From positions 3,023,001 through 3,087,000 of the forward strand of contig NZ_CP030041.1 in assembly GCF_003260975.1 (NCBI RefSeq): a DNA stretch of 64,000 nucleotides. Direction: 5' to 3'. This document shows positions 17,291-26,105 of the stretch, in pieces (the first letter of the stretch is position 1; every line of letters starts with the position of its first letter). The notes under the pieces were generated by a model that ran no database searches, was not told the origin of the DNA, and saw only the letters and a program-made list of their open reading frames with translations. The stretch comes from Echinicola strongylocentroti. Lineage in GTDB: Bacteria > Bacteroidota > Bacteroidia > Cytophagales > Cyclobacteriaceae. Both the position numbers and the translations under genes were made by a program.

Positions 17291-17385
17291 CAGCCTCATC
17301 CGAGATAGTAAATTCTTGCTCATAGTAACCACGGAAATCTCAGAAAAACCCTACTTCATTCTGGGTGTTCTGTGCGTTCCGTGAG
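17291..17385. repeat. 95-bp direct repeat, right copy of the GIY-YIG cassette
   Basis: Same orientation as 16311-16405, five mismatches in 95 bases. Together the copies bound a cassette of about 1.07 kb. Confidence 0.9.
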
Positions 17386-17426
17386 AAATAAAACCTACTG
17401 GCAAGAAAGTCGTTAATAAAACGCAT

Positions 17427-18179
17427 ATGAGTATAAAAGAACTGCTTCAAATCAAAAACCACCGTCCATGGACACTTCCGCAAGGAGGCTGGAAGTATTA
17501 CCAAGAGTGGAATGATGCCATTTTTTTGCATTGGCAAGTAGAAGAACAGGAACTAAGGAAATGGGTTCCTGATACATTGGAAATAGACTTGTTTGAAGGA
17601 AAGGCCTGGGTTTCTGTGGTAGCTTTCGATATGGAGCGGATTAGGCCAAAAGTACTCCCTGCTTTCTCACCGATATCTAATTTTCATGAAATCAATATCC
17701 GCACTTACGTCAATTACAAAGGAAAACAAGGCGTATATTTTTTGAGTATAGAAGGCAGCAAAAGATTATCCTGTCAAATGGCCAAGAGTCTTTCCGCTTT
17801 GCCTTATCGGTATTCGGTGATGAAAAGGAAGCAGGGAATGTATCGGTCCACGAATGATCCATTAGAAGATAGGTTACATTTAGATTTTGAAATAGGTGCA
17901 TCAGTAAAACAAAAAAGTCAACTGGAATGGTGGCTGATGGAAAGATACGCCCTGTTTCAGGATAGCCCTGGCGCAATCAATGCTTACGAAATCCATCATG
18001 CACCATGGCCAGCTAAGAAAGTAACGTTAACATCCATCGAGCTAAATTACCCACGATTCAGCGAGCTTTTCTCTGGTCGTCCTGACTTGTGTCATTATTC
18101 CAGTGGGGTACAGGTTTTGGCATGGGGCAATGAAAAATATCTTAGCGAAAATGTAGCACTGGAAAGTAATGGGAATTAA
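17427..18179 (+). CDS. DUF2071 (YqjF-like) family protein
   Basis: A 250-residue cytosolic protein matching the YqjF/DUF2071 pattern: FLHWQVEEQELRKWVPDTLEIDLFEGKAWV at the N-terminus, then FSPISNFHEINIRTYVNYKGKQGVYFLSIE and the C-terminal HHAPWPAKKVTL. The fold is related to acetoacetate decarboxylase, but no enzyme activity is established for the family. Single gene, ATG at 17427, with the repeat region immediately upstream. Confidence 0.9.
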   Translation: MSIKELLQIKNHRPWTLPQGGWKYYQEWNDAIFLHWQVEEQELRKWVPDTLEIDLFEGKAWVSVVAFDMERIRPKVLPAFSPISNFHEINIRTYVNYKGKQGVYFLSIEGSKRLSCQMAKSLSALPYRYSVMKRKQGMYRSTNDPLEDRLHLDFEIGASVKQKSQLEWWLMERYALFQDSPGAINAYEIHHAPWPAKKVTLTSIELNYPRFSELFSGRPDLCHYSSGVQVLAWGNEKYLSENVALESNGN

Positions 18180-18245
18180 CCGCAATCTTCACTAGTCCTT
18201 CTCCACGGTCTTTTCCATGCAGAGCGAGGCTAGGGATTACTTAAA

Positions 18246-18411
18246 CCCTGATTATGCATTAGGAATCGTAGTGAGAGCTGAAATTGCAAGAAAATCAGTT
18301 AGTTTGGAGGCATTAGCGTAGCACCGCTACGGTTATGCCGAAAACTAAAGTGAAACGGCTGATTTTAAAGCAGTTTAAGGTCGCAACAGATAGGCTAATG
18401 CATATTCCGGG
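18246..18411. mobile_element. Type M MITE-like element with TTAAA target duplication
   Basis: A 166-bp element starting CCCTGATTATGCATTAGG and ending CTAATGCATATTCCGGG, flanked by TTAAA on both sides (18241-18245, 18412-18416). The interior (GAATCGTAGTGAGAGCTGAA, then GGCATTAGCGTAGCACCGCT) matches the copies at 32612 and, inverted, 60197. Confidence 0.85.
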
Positions 18412-18460
18412 TTAAATATAGTAAAGAGAAAAGGTAAGTTAGCGTGATTGGTATAAAGAG

Positions 18461-19312
18461 GTGAGAAGAAGAAAATTCATTAGAAACATAGCTCTGGGGA
18501 GTATGGGCGTTGGTGCGCTGACTACTGGCTATGCGTATAAGTTGGAGCCATTTTGGTTGGAATTTGTGCATAGGAGCATGCCTGTTGCCAATTTGCCGGA
18601 AAGCCTTATAGGAAAAACGGTGATGCAAATCAGTGATATTCATGTAGGAAACCGATTTGATTACCGTTACATCATTGATTCATTTCAGAAAGCTCAACAG
18701 TATGATCCTGATTTTGTGGTGTATACTGGTGACTATATAACTTACGAAGGTGAGGAACAGTTTCGACAGTTAGCTGAAGTGATGAAATTTGTAGTAAAGG
18801 GGCGATTTGGTACAGTGGGGATTTTGGGAAACCATGATTATGGCAAAAACTGGTCAGAGCAGCATGTAGCCGATACAGTAACAAAAGTACTTTCAAATTC
18901 AGGGATAGAGGTATTAAGCAATGAACAACAAACATTCAATGGTTTAAACATAATAGGTTTGGATGATTATTGGGGACTTAATTTTGGTCCGTCAGATTTG
19001 ATGGGAAAGATAGATGACCAAATGGCCAATTTGGTGCTGTGCCATAATCCAGATGTTTGTGATTTAGACGTATGGAATGGCTATAGAGGATGGATTCTTT
19101 CTGGCCATACGCATGGTGGTCAGTGCAAACCACCGTTTTTGCCACCACCTTTATTACCAGTGGAGAATAAACAGTATTCTTCAGGGCAAATAGAGCTGGG
19201 TGATGGGCGCAGGTTATACATTAACAGAGCACTAGGCCACTTATGGCAAATTCGCTTCAATGTCAGGCCAGAAATTACCCTCTTTCGGTTGGAGAGTGCT
19301 AATCCGGGGTGA
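18461..19312 (+). CDS. Tat-exported metallophosphoesterase
   Basis: A 283-residue calcineurin-like phosphoesterase. It starts with GTG at 18461, giving RRRKFIRN followed by a hydrophobic stretch: a twin-arginine signal, so the enzyme is probably exported folded by the Tat system (tatC is at 57.8 kb). Metal-binding blocks are Asp59-x-His61 (SDIHVG), Gly90-Asp91, GNHD (123-126) and SGHTHGGQ. The subfamily (YkuE-like) includes UDP-diacylglucosamine hydrolases and other membrane-associated phosphodiesterases; the substrate is unknown. Confidence 0.92.
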   Translation: MRRRKFIRNIALGSMGVGALTTGYAYKLEPFWLEFVHRSMPVANLPESLIGKTVMQISDIHVGNRFDYRYIIDSFQKAQQYDPDFVVYTGDYITYEGEEQFRQLAEVMKFVVKGRFGTVGILGNHDYGKNWSEQHVADTVTKVLSNSGIEVLSNEQQTFNGLNIIGLDDYWGLNFGPSDLMGKIDDQMANLVLCHNPDVCDLDVWNGYRGWILSGHTHGGQCKPPFLPPPLLPVENKQYSSGQIELGDGRRLYINRALGHLWQIRFNVRPEITLFRLESANPG

Positions 19313-19402
19313 CCTGTAAAATAGCGTATCGACTTTATTTTACTCTTGTCTTTTGGAATCGCTAATAATGGACTAATTTTCGAAGTAAACCTAAGCGATA
19401 CC

Positions 19403-19828
19403 ATGAAGAAAGAAATATACTGGTTGGCCGGGACATTGGTCCTTGTGATTGTACTGCACCTATTTCATTTTGGCTGGGAAGGCTTTCAGCCAGATACACA
19501 GTTTGACCTGCAAGTGTTTGACTCTTACTTTGCGATGAGCAGTCTTTATTTTTTGTGGCCCTTTGCCGTGACCTGTTTCTTTTTGGTGTATTTGGTAAAA
19601 GTGATGGCCATGGCCTTTAGTAGCGGACCTGCCAATTTGATCTTGATGATTGCTTCCATTTTTCTGTTCCTGTTTACCACACGTGGCGGCTTGATCATGG
19701 GCGGTGTGCTTCAAGGTGAATCCCTGGTCAATTTTGCCACAGCAATGGTGGTGGTCCAATTAGTTTTACTCGTGCTTTTGGCTTACACGGCCTTTAGGAC
19801 TGGAAACCTGAAAAAATATGGGTCGTGA
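19403..19828 (+). CDS. Hypothetical four-helix membrane protein
   Basis: A 141-residue protein started at the ATG at 19403 (MKKEIYWLAGTLV). It has four strongly hydrophobic segments, around residues 6-24, 46-66, 73-93 and 104-128, and a short basic C-terminal tail (RTGNLKKYGS). No family or motif recognised. It is followed 51 bases later by a Crp-family regulator on the same strand. Confidence 0.7.
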   Translation: MKKEIYWLAGTLVLVIVLHLFHFGWEGFQPDTQFDLQVFDSYFAMSSLYFLWPFAVTCFFLVYLVKVMAMAFSSGPANLILMIASIFLFLFTTRGGLIMGGVLQGESLVNFATAMVVVQLVLLVLLAYTAFRTGNLKKYGS

Positions 19829-19879
19829 GTCACACAGGAGTTCAGGATGGATTACACAGCTTAACCTAATAGCGTCGGC

Positions 19880-20449
19880 ATGAATGATCAACTGCTCAAA
19901 AACATAGCAAAATACGTCACACTCAGTCCCGATGAGATTGATCTTTTTCGCACCTTCTGGACGGAGAAGACACTTCTGAAGGGAGACTATCTGCTGAGAA
20001 ATGGAGAGGTGTCCAAAAGTGATAACTACGTGGTCACCGGCGCACTTAAGGCATTTTATATTTCAGATAAGGGCAATGAGGAGATTTTGTACTTTGCCAT
20101 TGACGATTGGTGGGCGACAGACATCTTGAGTTTTCAAAAACAAACACCTTCCATTTACACTATTCAAGCATTGGAAGATACCTTGTTATTACAAATTCAC
20201 CGTGATTCTTTTCAGGAAATGCTGCAACGCATTCCAACCTTAGAGACCTATTTTAGAAGTATTCTGGAGAGCTATGTGGGGAGTTTACAGCAGCGCATTA
20301 TCACCAGCAATTCAAGTAATGCTGAACAGAACTATATTGATTTCATAGAGAAATATCCAAAAATATCGGCCAAAGTACCCCAATACCTGATAGCTTCTTA
20401 CTTGGGTGTAACACCGGAATTTATCAGCCGCATAAGAAAAAGAAAGTAA
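19880..20449 (+). CDS. Crp/Fnr-family transcriptional regulator
   Basis: A 189-residue protein with an N-terminal cyclic-nucleotide-binding-type beta roll (KGDYLLRNGEVSKSDNYVVTGALKAFY; EEILYFAIDDWWATDI) and a C-terminal winged helix ending YLIASYLGVTPEFISRIRKRK. The cNMP phosphate cassette with its Arg/Ser is not evident, so it may not bind cAMP, as is common in this Bacteroidota subgroup. It lies 76 bases upstream of an azoreductase gene on the same strand, the likely target. Confidence 0.88.
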   Translation: MNDQLLKNIAKYVTLSPDEIDLFRTFWTEKTLLKGDYLLRNGEVSKSDNYVVTGALKAFYISDKGNEEILYFAIDDWWATDILSFQKQTPSIYTIQALEDTLLLQIHRDSFQEMLQRIPTLETYFRSILESYVGSLQQRIITSNSSNAEQNYIDFIEKYPKISAKVPQYLIASYLGVTPEFISRIRKRK

Positions 20450-20525
20450 TACTGATTGAACTAGGTCAATTTTTTTGTGGCACCTGATGGGGATTTTTGT
20501 AGGGTAAACTAACTGCAAAAATCAT

Positions 20526-21149
20526 ATGAAAAAGGTATTGATCATTAACGCTAGCGTCAGGAATGAAAGATCACATAGCCGTAAGCTGGCGCGATTGTTC
20601 ATGGAAAATTGGCAAGAAAAAAATCCAGCTGATTCCTTTACCAACAGAGAAGTAGGGCTAAGTGAAATTCCCCCAGTGGATGAAGGCTGGATAGCCAGTG
20701 CTTTCATCGATCCTGAAGCAAGAAATAGCGAAAACCAAAAAGGAGTGGCTTTCAGCAATGAGCTGATAAAAGAACTAAAAGGCCACGATGTCTACGTAAT
20801 CGCCACTCCCATGTACAATTGGTCTATTCCAAGCGGGCTGAAAGCCTATATTGATCAGGTCATGAGGATCAACGAAACGTGGAAATTCCGTTCGGGGCAG
20901 CCAGATGGAGACTACGTGGGCTTGTTGAAAAACAAGCAATTGTTCATTCTTTCCAGCAGAGGTGACACCGGCTATGGTGAAGGGGAAAAGAATGGGCACA
21001 TGAATTATCAAACGACCTATTTGAAATTTATTTTTGGAATGATGGGAGTAAAGAATGCTAGCGTTATTTCCTTGGATAATGAAGAATTTGGAGGTGATCG
21101 ATTTGAAAAATCCAAACTGGCGATTTATCAGAAAATCAAGGCAATCTAG
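20526..21149 (+). CDS. azoR: FMN-dependent NADH-azoreductase/flavodoxin-fold quinone reductase
   Basis: A 207-residue flavodoxin-fold oxidoreductase of the AzoR/AcpD group. It opens MKKVLIINASVRNERSHSRK, the first strand plus phosphate-binding loop for FMN, and contains ATPMYNWSIPSGLKAYID, the family's central block. Such enzymes reduce quinones and azo compounds with NADH and help against thiol or oxidative stress. The adjacent Crp-family regulator probably controls it. The C-terminal part (LKFIFGMMGVKNASVISLDNE) is complete. Confidence 0.88.
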   Translation: MKKVLIINASVRNERSHSRKLARLFMENWQEKNPADSFTNREVGLSEIPPVDEGWIASAFIDPEARNSENQKGVAFSNELIKELKGHDVYVIATPMYNWSIPSGLKAYIDQVMRINETWKFRSGQPDGDYVGLLKNKQLFILSSRGDTGYGEGEKNGHMNYQTTYLKFIFGMMGVKNASVISLDNEEFGGDRFEKSKLAIYQKIKAI

Positions 21150-21356
21150 CCTTACTCGTTTTGGGAAGACTGGCGATGAGTATTATTGGCCAGCCTTTTC
21201 AAGGCAAGTGGAAAGCGAACGATGGATTCCAAAGGTTACTTTTGTGCTTTCGATATTTCAAATTCCGACCATTACTTTCCTATTTTACAGTCTTATAACC
21301 TCCTAACGTTCCATCCTTTAAACCCAAAGGTTCTCCAATTTTTTTAACCAAAAATA

Positions 21357-21400
21357 GTATGCATGCATACAAAATTATTAGTATATTACGTTATGCTAAT
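21357..21400 (+). promoter_or_regulatory. Candidate operator upstream of the MarR gene
   Basis: Perfect 14-bp palindrome GTATGCATGCATAC (21357-21370), followed by an imperfect 24-bp dyad beginning ATTAGTATA and ending TTATGCTAAT (21377-21400). Both lie within 65 bases of the MarR start codon, the usual place for an autoregulatory site. Assignment is by position and symmetry only. Confidence 0.5.
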
Positions 21401-21419
21401 ACAGCAATGAACTGAGACA

Positions 21420-21845
21420 ATGAAACCTGAAGAAACCGTAGATTTCCACATCAAATCTGCCTGGCATGCCATCTCGCGCATGTACAACCAGAAGGCAGTC
21501 GAAGAGGGATTTACCACCTCCATCGGGTTTGTACTTATCAATATCAATTCGCATGAAGGCACTCCTGCCACCAAGATAGCCCCGCTGATGGGGCTGGAGT
21601 CAAGGAGCATTACCCGCATGCTAAAATCCATGGAGGAGCGAGGCCTGATTTGCCGCAGGCCTGATCCTGATGACAAGCGATCGGTCCGTATTTTTCTGTC
21701 CCCTGAGGGCAAGCGGAAAAAGGAAAAATCCATCGAAACCATTCAAGCATTTAACCACGCCATCCGGGATGTGGTCACCAAAAGGGAAATGGAAATATTC
21801 TTTCGGGTTTTTGAAAAGATCAACCAAGTAATCGAGCATCAATAA
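21420..21845 (+). CDS. MarR-family transcriptional regulator
   Basis: A 141-residue winged-helix dimeric regulator. MGLESRSITRMLKSMEERGLICRRPDPDDKRSVRIFLSPEG shows the recognition helix and the Asp-Arg wing typical of MarR. It is the first gene before the fatty-acid oxidation cluster, 52 bases upstream, and two palindromes precede it. By position it probably represses the cluster and itself in response to an acyl-CoA or similar ligand; that is inference. Confidence 0.92.
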   Translation: MKPEETVDFHIKSAWHAISRMYNQKAVEEGFTTSIGFVLININSHEGTPATKIAPLMGLESRSITRMLKSMEERGLICRRPDPDDKRSVRIFLSPEGKRKKEKSIETIQAFNHAIRDVVTKREMEIFFRVFEKINQVIEHQ

Positions 21846-21897
21846 ACTGACCATATAGTTCCGCTACGGCGGATCCATCTAAAAATCATTTTAACCT

Positions 21898-24303
21898 ATG
21901 AAGAGAGCCATTCAAAAAGTAGCCATTTTAGGTTCAGGAGTAATGGGATCCAGGATTGCCTGTCACTTTGCCAATATCGGCGTGAAGGTACTTTTGCTGG
22001 ATATTTTGCCCAAAGAACCCACTGAAGCCGAAAGTAAAAAGGGACTGACACTGGAGGACAAAGCTGTCCGAAACAGACCGGTGAACGATGCCCTGCAAAA
22101 GACACTTAAGTCCAAGCCTTCTCCCATCTATGACAAGGACTTTACCGACCGTATCCAGACCGGTAATTTTGAAGATGACCTTCCCAAGATCAACCAGTAC
22201 GACTGGGTGATCGAAGTGGTCGTGGAGCGATTGGACATCAAGCAGTCGCTGTATGAAAAAGTAGAACTGCACCGTAAGCAGGGAACCCTGATCACTTCCA
22301 ATACCTCTGGCATTCCGATGCAGATGCTGTGCGAAGGCAGGAGTGAAGACTTCCAGACCCATTTCTGCGGGACACACTTTTTTAATCCCCCGCGCTATTT
22401 GAGGTTATTGGAAATTATCCCTGGCCCCAAAACCGATCCTGCTATCATCGATTTTCTGATGGAATATGGGGACCGTTTTCTCGGTAAAGAAACCGTGCTG
22501 TGCAAGGATACACCAGCATTTATCGCCAATCGTATCGGAGTCTATGCGATGATGTCCAGCATGCACATCATCGAAGAGATGAAAATGGGTGTTTCGGAAG
22601 TGGATAAGCTGACCGGCACGGTCATCGGTCGTGCCAAATCTGCCACCTTCCGCACCATGGATGTGGTGGGACTGGACACCATGGTCAATGTGGCCAATAA
22701 CCTCAGCAAGGCCCTACAAAAAGATGAATCCAAAGACCAGTTTAAGCTACCAAAAACAGTCCAATTCCTCTCCGACAAAGAATGGTTGGGAGATAAAACG
22801 GGTCAAGGGTTCTTCCATATGATCCGCCACAAGGATGGCAGCAAAGAGCTGAAAGAAATCGATCTCCAGACGCACGAATATAAACCCGCCGAAAAGCCCA
22901 AATTCAAGGCCCTGGAAGCGTCAAAGGAAATCAATGACCTGAAGAAGCGGATCAAATTTTTGGTGAACTTTGATGACGAGGCGGGCGAGTTTTATCGGGC
23001 GACCTTTTACGACCTATTCCGTTATTGCTCGTTACGTATTCCGGAGATTTCGGATGAATTGTACCGCATCGATCAGGCCGTTTGTGCAGGATTTGGATGG
23101 GAATATGGACCATTCGAAAATTGGGATATCCTAGGTGTAAAGGATACGGTCCAGAAAATGGAGGATGCTGACCAGAAGCCTGCCGATTGGGTGTACGAAA
23201 TGTTGGAGGCCGGAAATGACAGCTTCTATCGTGTCGAAAATGGCCATCGCCAGTATTATGATATCCCTTCCAAATCCTACAAGGACATTCCAGGTCAGCA
23301 GGAATTTATCCTCTTGGACACGCTCAAAGCTGCCAACAAAAAAATCTGGGATAATGCCGGTGCCACCATTTATGATTTGGGTGATGATGTGATCGGTTTG
23401 GAATTCCACACCAAAATGAATTCCCTCGGTCAAGAGGTGATCGAAGGCATCAATACAGCCATTACCATGGCAGAGAAGGATTATAAAGGCTTGGTGATCG
23501 GAAATGAAGGCCCCAATTTTTCTGCTGGCGCCAATCTGGCCATGTTGTTTATGTTTGCCGGAGATCAGGAATATGATGAGATCAATCTGATGATTGCCCA
23601 ATTCCAGAAGACCATGATGCGTGTGCGCTACAGCAGTGTTCCGGTGGTCGTGGCTCCGCACAATATGGCTTTGGGCGGCGGCTGCGAGATGTCCCTGCAT
23701 GCCGATGCCGTACAAGCACATGCCGAGCTGTATATGGGCTTGGTGGAGTTTGGCGTTGGGGTGATCCCTGCTGGAGGAGGCACCAAGGAAATGACCCTTC
23801 GTTTTTCCAATGCCATCCACAGTGGTGATGTGGAAGTGAATAGATTGCAAGAATACTTTATGAACATCGCCATGGCAAAAGTATCCACTTCTGCTGAAGA
23901 AGCTCGTGGCCTCGGTTACCTTCAGGCCAAAGATGGCATCACCCTTAACCGCAAGCGGCAATTTGCAGAAGCCAAAGACAAAGTCATCGAACTGTACGAT
24001 GAAGGCTACACCCAACCCGTACAGCAAACCAATATTAAAGTACTGGGCAAAACCTCCCTGGCCTTGTTCGAAGCTGGGATCACGGGGATGCAATATGGCT
24101 CCTATATTTCTGACCACGATGCGAAGATTGCCAGAAAACTCGCTTGGGTCATGAGCGGCGGAGACCTGTCACAAGCCAATGAAGTCAGCGAACAGTATCT
24201 ACTGGACCTGGAAAGGGAAGCCTTCCTCAGCCTTACCGGAGAGAAAAAAACCCTTGAGCGCATCCAAAGCATCCTTTTCAAGGGAAAACCACTTAGAAAT
24301 TAG
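21898..24303 (+). CDS. fadN: Bifunctional 3-hydroxyacyl-CoA dehydrogenase/enoyl-CoA hydratase (FadN-type)
   Basis: An 801-residue beta-oxidation enzyme with the dehydrogenase first: NAD motif LGSGVMG (11-17), SNTSGIP and the HFFNPP block with its catalytic His, then a C-terminal crotonase domain from about residue 490 (GNEGPNFSAGANLAMLF; LGGGCEMSLHAD; GVIPAGGG). This order is that of Bacillus FadN, reversed from E. coli FadB. It would hydrate enoyl-CoA and oxidise the hydroxyacyl-CoA, with the thiolase at 24779 completing the cycle. A four-helix-bundle gene separates the two. Confidence 0.95.
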   Translation: MKRAIQKVAILGSGVMGSRIACHFANIGVKVLLLDILPKEPTEAESKKGLTLEDKAVRNRPVNDALQKTLKSKPSPIYDKDFTDRIQTGNFEDDLPKINQYDWVIEVVVERLDIKQSLYEKVELHRKQGTLITSNTSGIPMQMLCEGRSEDFQTHFCGTHFFNPPRYLRLLEIIPGPKTDPAIIDFLMEYGDRFLGKETVLCKDTPAFIANRIGVYAMMSSMHIIEEMKMGVSEVDKLTGTVIGRAKSATFRTMDVVGLDTMVNVANNLSKALQKDESKDQFKLPKTVQFLSDKEWLGDKTGQGFFHMIRHKDGSKELKEIDLQTHEYKPAEKPKFKALEASKEINDLKKRIKFLVNFDDEAGEFYRATFYDLFRYCSLRIPEISDELYRIDQAVCAGFGWEYGPFENWDILGVKDTVQKMEDADQKPADWVYEMLEAGNDSFYRVENGHRQYYDIPSKSYKDIPGQQEFILLDTLKAANKKIWDNAGATIYDLGDDVIGLEFHTKMNSLGQEVIEGINTAITMAEKDYKGLVIGNEGPNFSAGANLAMLFMFAGDQEYDEINLMIAQFQKTMMRVRYSSVPVVVAPHNMALGGGCEMSLHADAVQAHAELYMGLVEFGVGVIPAGGGTKEMTLRFSNAIHSGDVEVNRLQEYFMNIAMAKVSTSAEEARGLGYLQAKDGITLNRKRQFAEAKDKVIELYDEGYTQPVQQTNIKVLGKTSLALFEAGITGMQYGSYISDHDAKIARKLAWVMSGGDLSQANEVSEQYLLDLEREAFLSLTGEKKTLERIQSILFKGKPLRN

Positions 24304-24323
24304 AATAGATAAAAGAAAGAGAC

Positions 24324-24336
24324 AAGAAAAAAGAGT
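24324..24336. repeat. Inverted-repeat arm left of four-helix-bundle gene 1
   Basis: AAGAAAAAAGAGT here is matched by its exact reverse complement at 24720-24732, immediately after the gene 24367-24720, in purine-rich and pyrimidine-rich surroundings respectively. Confidence 0.6.
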
Positions 24337-24366
24337 AAAGAACAAAGAGACCTAAAACCATAAACC

Positions 24367-24720
24367 ATGCATAATTTCAGAAACCTTAAAGTGTGGCAAA
24401 AGTCAGTTGACTTTGCTGTTAAAATCTATCTCGAAACAAAAGAGTTTCCAAAAGAGGAGAAATTTGGAATGGTTTCGCAAATGAGAAGGGCGCGAGTTTC
24501 TGTCCCTTCCAACATTGCTGAAGGAAGTGCGAAATCCTCTGGTAAAGCTTTTAGCAATTCATTGGAAATAAGCTTGGGTGAAAGCTACGAACTCGAAACA
24601 CAACTGGAAATAAGCAAACGTGTAGGATTGCTGGATGAAGAAAAATCAAGTTCACTGCATGAAGATTTAGTAGAGATTCAACGCATGATTAACGGTCTGA
24701 AATCCAAAGTCGAGTCTTGA
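24367..24720 (+). CDS. Four-helix-bundle protein (TIGR02436/23S rRNA IVS-type), copy 1
   Basis: A 117-residue all-helical protein with the family signature FRNLKVWQKS at the start and MRRARVSVPSNIAEGSAKSS in the middle. Relatives were first found in 23S rRNA intervening sequences and also include the Avd accessory protein of diversity-generating retroelements; function is unknown for most. It is about 40 percent identical by eye to the protein at 26106. It sits inside a fatty-acid oxidation operon, flanked by inverted low-complexity sequence, and is unlikely to belong to the pathway. Confidence 0.93.
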   Translation: MHNFRNLKVWQKSVDFAVKIYLETKEFPKEEKFGMVSQMRRARVSVPSNIAEGSAKSSGKAFSNSLEISLGESYELETQLEISKRVGLLDEEKSSSLHEDLVEIQRMINGLKSKVES

Positions 24721-24778
24721 CTCTTTTTTCTTTCCTCTTGGTTCTTTAACAACAGACAAACTATTAAACGAAAACGAT

Positions 24779-25954
24779 ATGGAAGCTTACATAATCAATG
24801 GATATAGAACAGCAGTGGGAAAAGCCAAGAAAGGTGGATTCCGCTTTTATAGGCCGGATGATCTGGCCGTGGATGTGATCAAAGAGTTGATCGCCGATAC
24901 ACCTGGCCTGGAGCCCGACATGGTGGATGACCTGATCGTGGGCAATGCCGTGCCGGAAGCAGAGCAGGGAATGCAGATGGGAAGGATGATTTCCCTGATG
25001 GCATTGGGCAAGGTGGTGCCGGGATTTATCGTCAACCGATATTGTGGTTCTGGCTTGGAGGCCATCGCCCTGGCCACGGCAAAGATCAAATCTGGTATGG
25101 CGGACTGTATCATCGCAGGAGGTACCGAGTCCATGTCCATGGTACCGATGATGGGTTACAAGACAGCGCTCAACTGGAAAATCGCTTCTGAACATCCCGA
25201 CTATTACCTCAGCATGGGGCTGACCGCTGAGGAATTGGCCAAAGACTACAATATCTCCCGGGAAGATGCGGATCAGTTTGCCGTGACTTCTCACGAGCGT
25301 GCCATCAGCGCCATCAAAGAAGGAAGGTTTAAGGACGAAATAGTTCCGATCCAAGTGGAGGAAACCTATGTGGACGAATCAGGCAAACGGCAGACGAGAT
25401 CCTTTACCGTGGATACTGACGAAGGTCCGCGGCCAGGAACGAGCATGGATGTGTTGGGAGGCCTAAAACCAGCCTTCAAGCAAGGAGGACAAGTCACTGC
25501 AGGCAATTCCTCGCAGACATCGGATGGTGCGGCCTTTACCTTGGTGATGTCCGAGCGGATGGTCAAAGAGCTCAATTTGGAGCCAGTGGCTCGACTGGTG
25601 AGCTATGCCGTGGCGGGTGTGGATCCTCGCATCATGGGCATCGGCCCGAAAGAAGCCGTGCCAAAAGCATTGAAGCAGGCAGGAATGAAAATGAACGATA
25701 TCAGTTTGGTAGAGCTGAATGAGGCCTTCGCCGCGCAGGCACTTGCCGTGATCCGCGAACTCGACATGAACCACGAAATCGTCAATGTAAATGGTGGTGC
25801 CGTAGCACTTGGTCATCCACTGGGCTGCACAGGAGCCAAGCTCACCATCCAAATGATCAATGAACTACGCCGAAGAAATCAAAAATACGGCATGGTCACC
25901 GCCTGCGTCGGAGGCGGCCAAGGCGTAGCCGGAGTGGTGGAGTTGCTGAAGTAA
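24779..25954 (+). CDS. fadA: Acetyl-CoA C-acyltransferase (3-ketoacyl-CoA thiolase)
   Basis: A 391-residue thiolase that cleaves 3-ketoacyl-CoA with CoA at the end of each beta-oxidation round. Catalytic residues are visible: Cys89 in NRYCGSG, His346 in GHPLGCTG and Cys376 in CVGGGQG. Length and motif order are standard for the degradative FadA/FadI type. It follows fadN in the same orientation, separated by a four-helix-bundle gene. Confidence 0.96.
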   Translation: MEAYIINGYRTAVGKAKKGGFRFYRPDDLAVDVIKELIADTPGLEPDMVDDLIVGNAVPEAEQGMQMGRMISLMALGKVVPGFIVNRYCGSGLEAIALATAKIKSGMADCIIAGGTESMSMVPMMGYKTALNWKIASEHPDYYLSMGLTAEELAKDYNISREDADQFAVTSHERAISAIKEGRFKDEIVPIQVEETYVDESGKRQTRSFTVDTDEGPRPGTSMDVLGGLKPAFKQGGQVTAGNSSQTSDGAAFTLVMSERMVKELNLEPVARLVSYAVAGVDPRIMGIGPKEAVPKALKQAGMKMNDISLVELNEAFAAQALAVIRELDMNHEIVNVNGGAVALGHPLGCTGAKLTIQMINELRRRNQKYGMVTACVGGGQGVAGVVELLK

Positions 25955-25956
25955 TT

Positions 25957-26018
25957 TTGAGTTGGGATAGTGAGTCTTGAGATTGGAGTAATGAGTCTTG
26001 AGTCTTGAGACGTGAGAC
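25957..26018. repeat. Low-complexity GAGTCTTGAG-type repeat, left of four-helix-bundle gene 2
   Basis: Degenerate tandem words such as GAGTCTTGAGATTGGAG and GAGTCTTGAGACGTGAGAC. A similar string is at 49591-49632, and an opposite-strand version (CTCATATCTCAATTCTCATA) follows the gene at 26470-26508. Confidence 0.75.
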
Positions 26019-26105
26019 AAATTTTCGTTATTAACCAATAAAATATTAGGTAGAATTTAGTTTTGAGGAATGCAACGGAATTAGTAGGACTTAAATAACC
26101 TGTTT

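Larger units (their letters stand above)
16930..17426. other. Repeat region right of the GIY-YIG gene
   Basis: A 497-base gap. It holds an inverted copy of the 16280 arm (16954-16977, GGCTTCGGCTACGCTCAGCC), degenerate relatives of it up to 17100, a second 23-bp array (about 17143-17236) and the right 95-bp repeat (17291-17385), which continues with AAATAAAACCTACTGGCAAG to about 17407. Confidence 0.8.

Noticed and set aside
23131..24117. 328-codon minus-strand frame inside fadN
   Set aside because: Shadow of the fadN coding sequence: His/Gly-rich, no domain, and fadN motifs on the other strand are complete.
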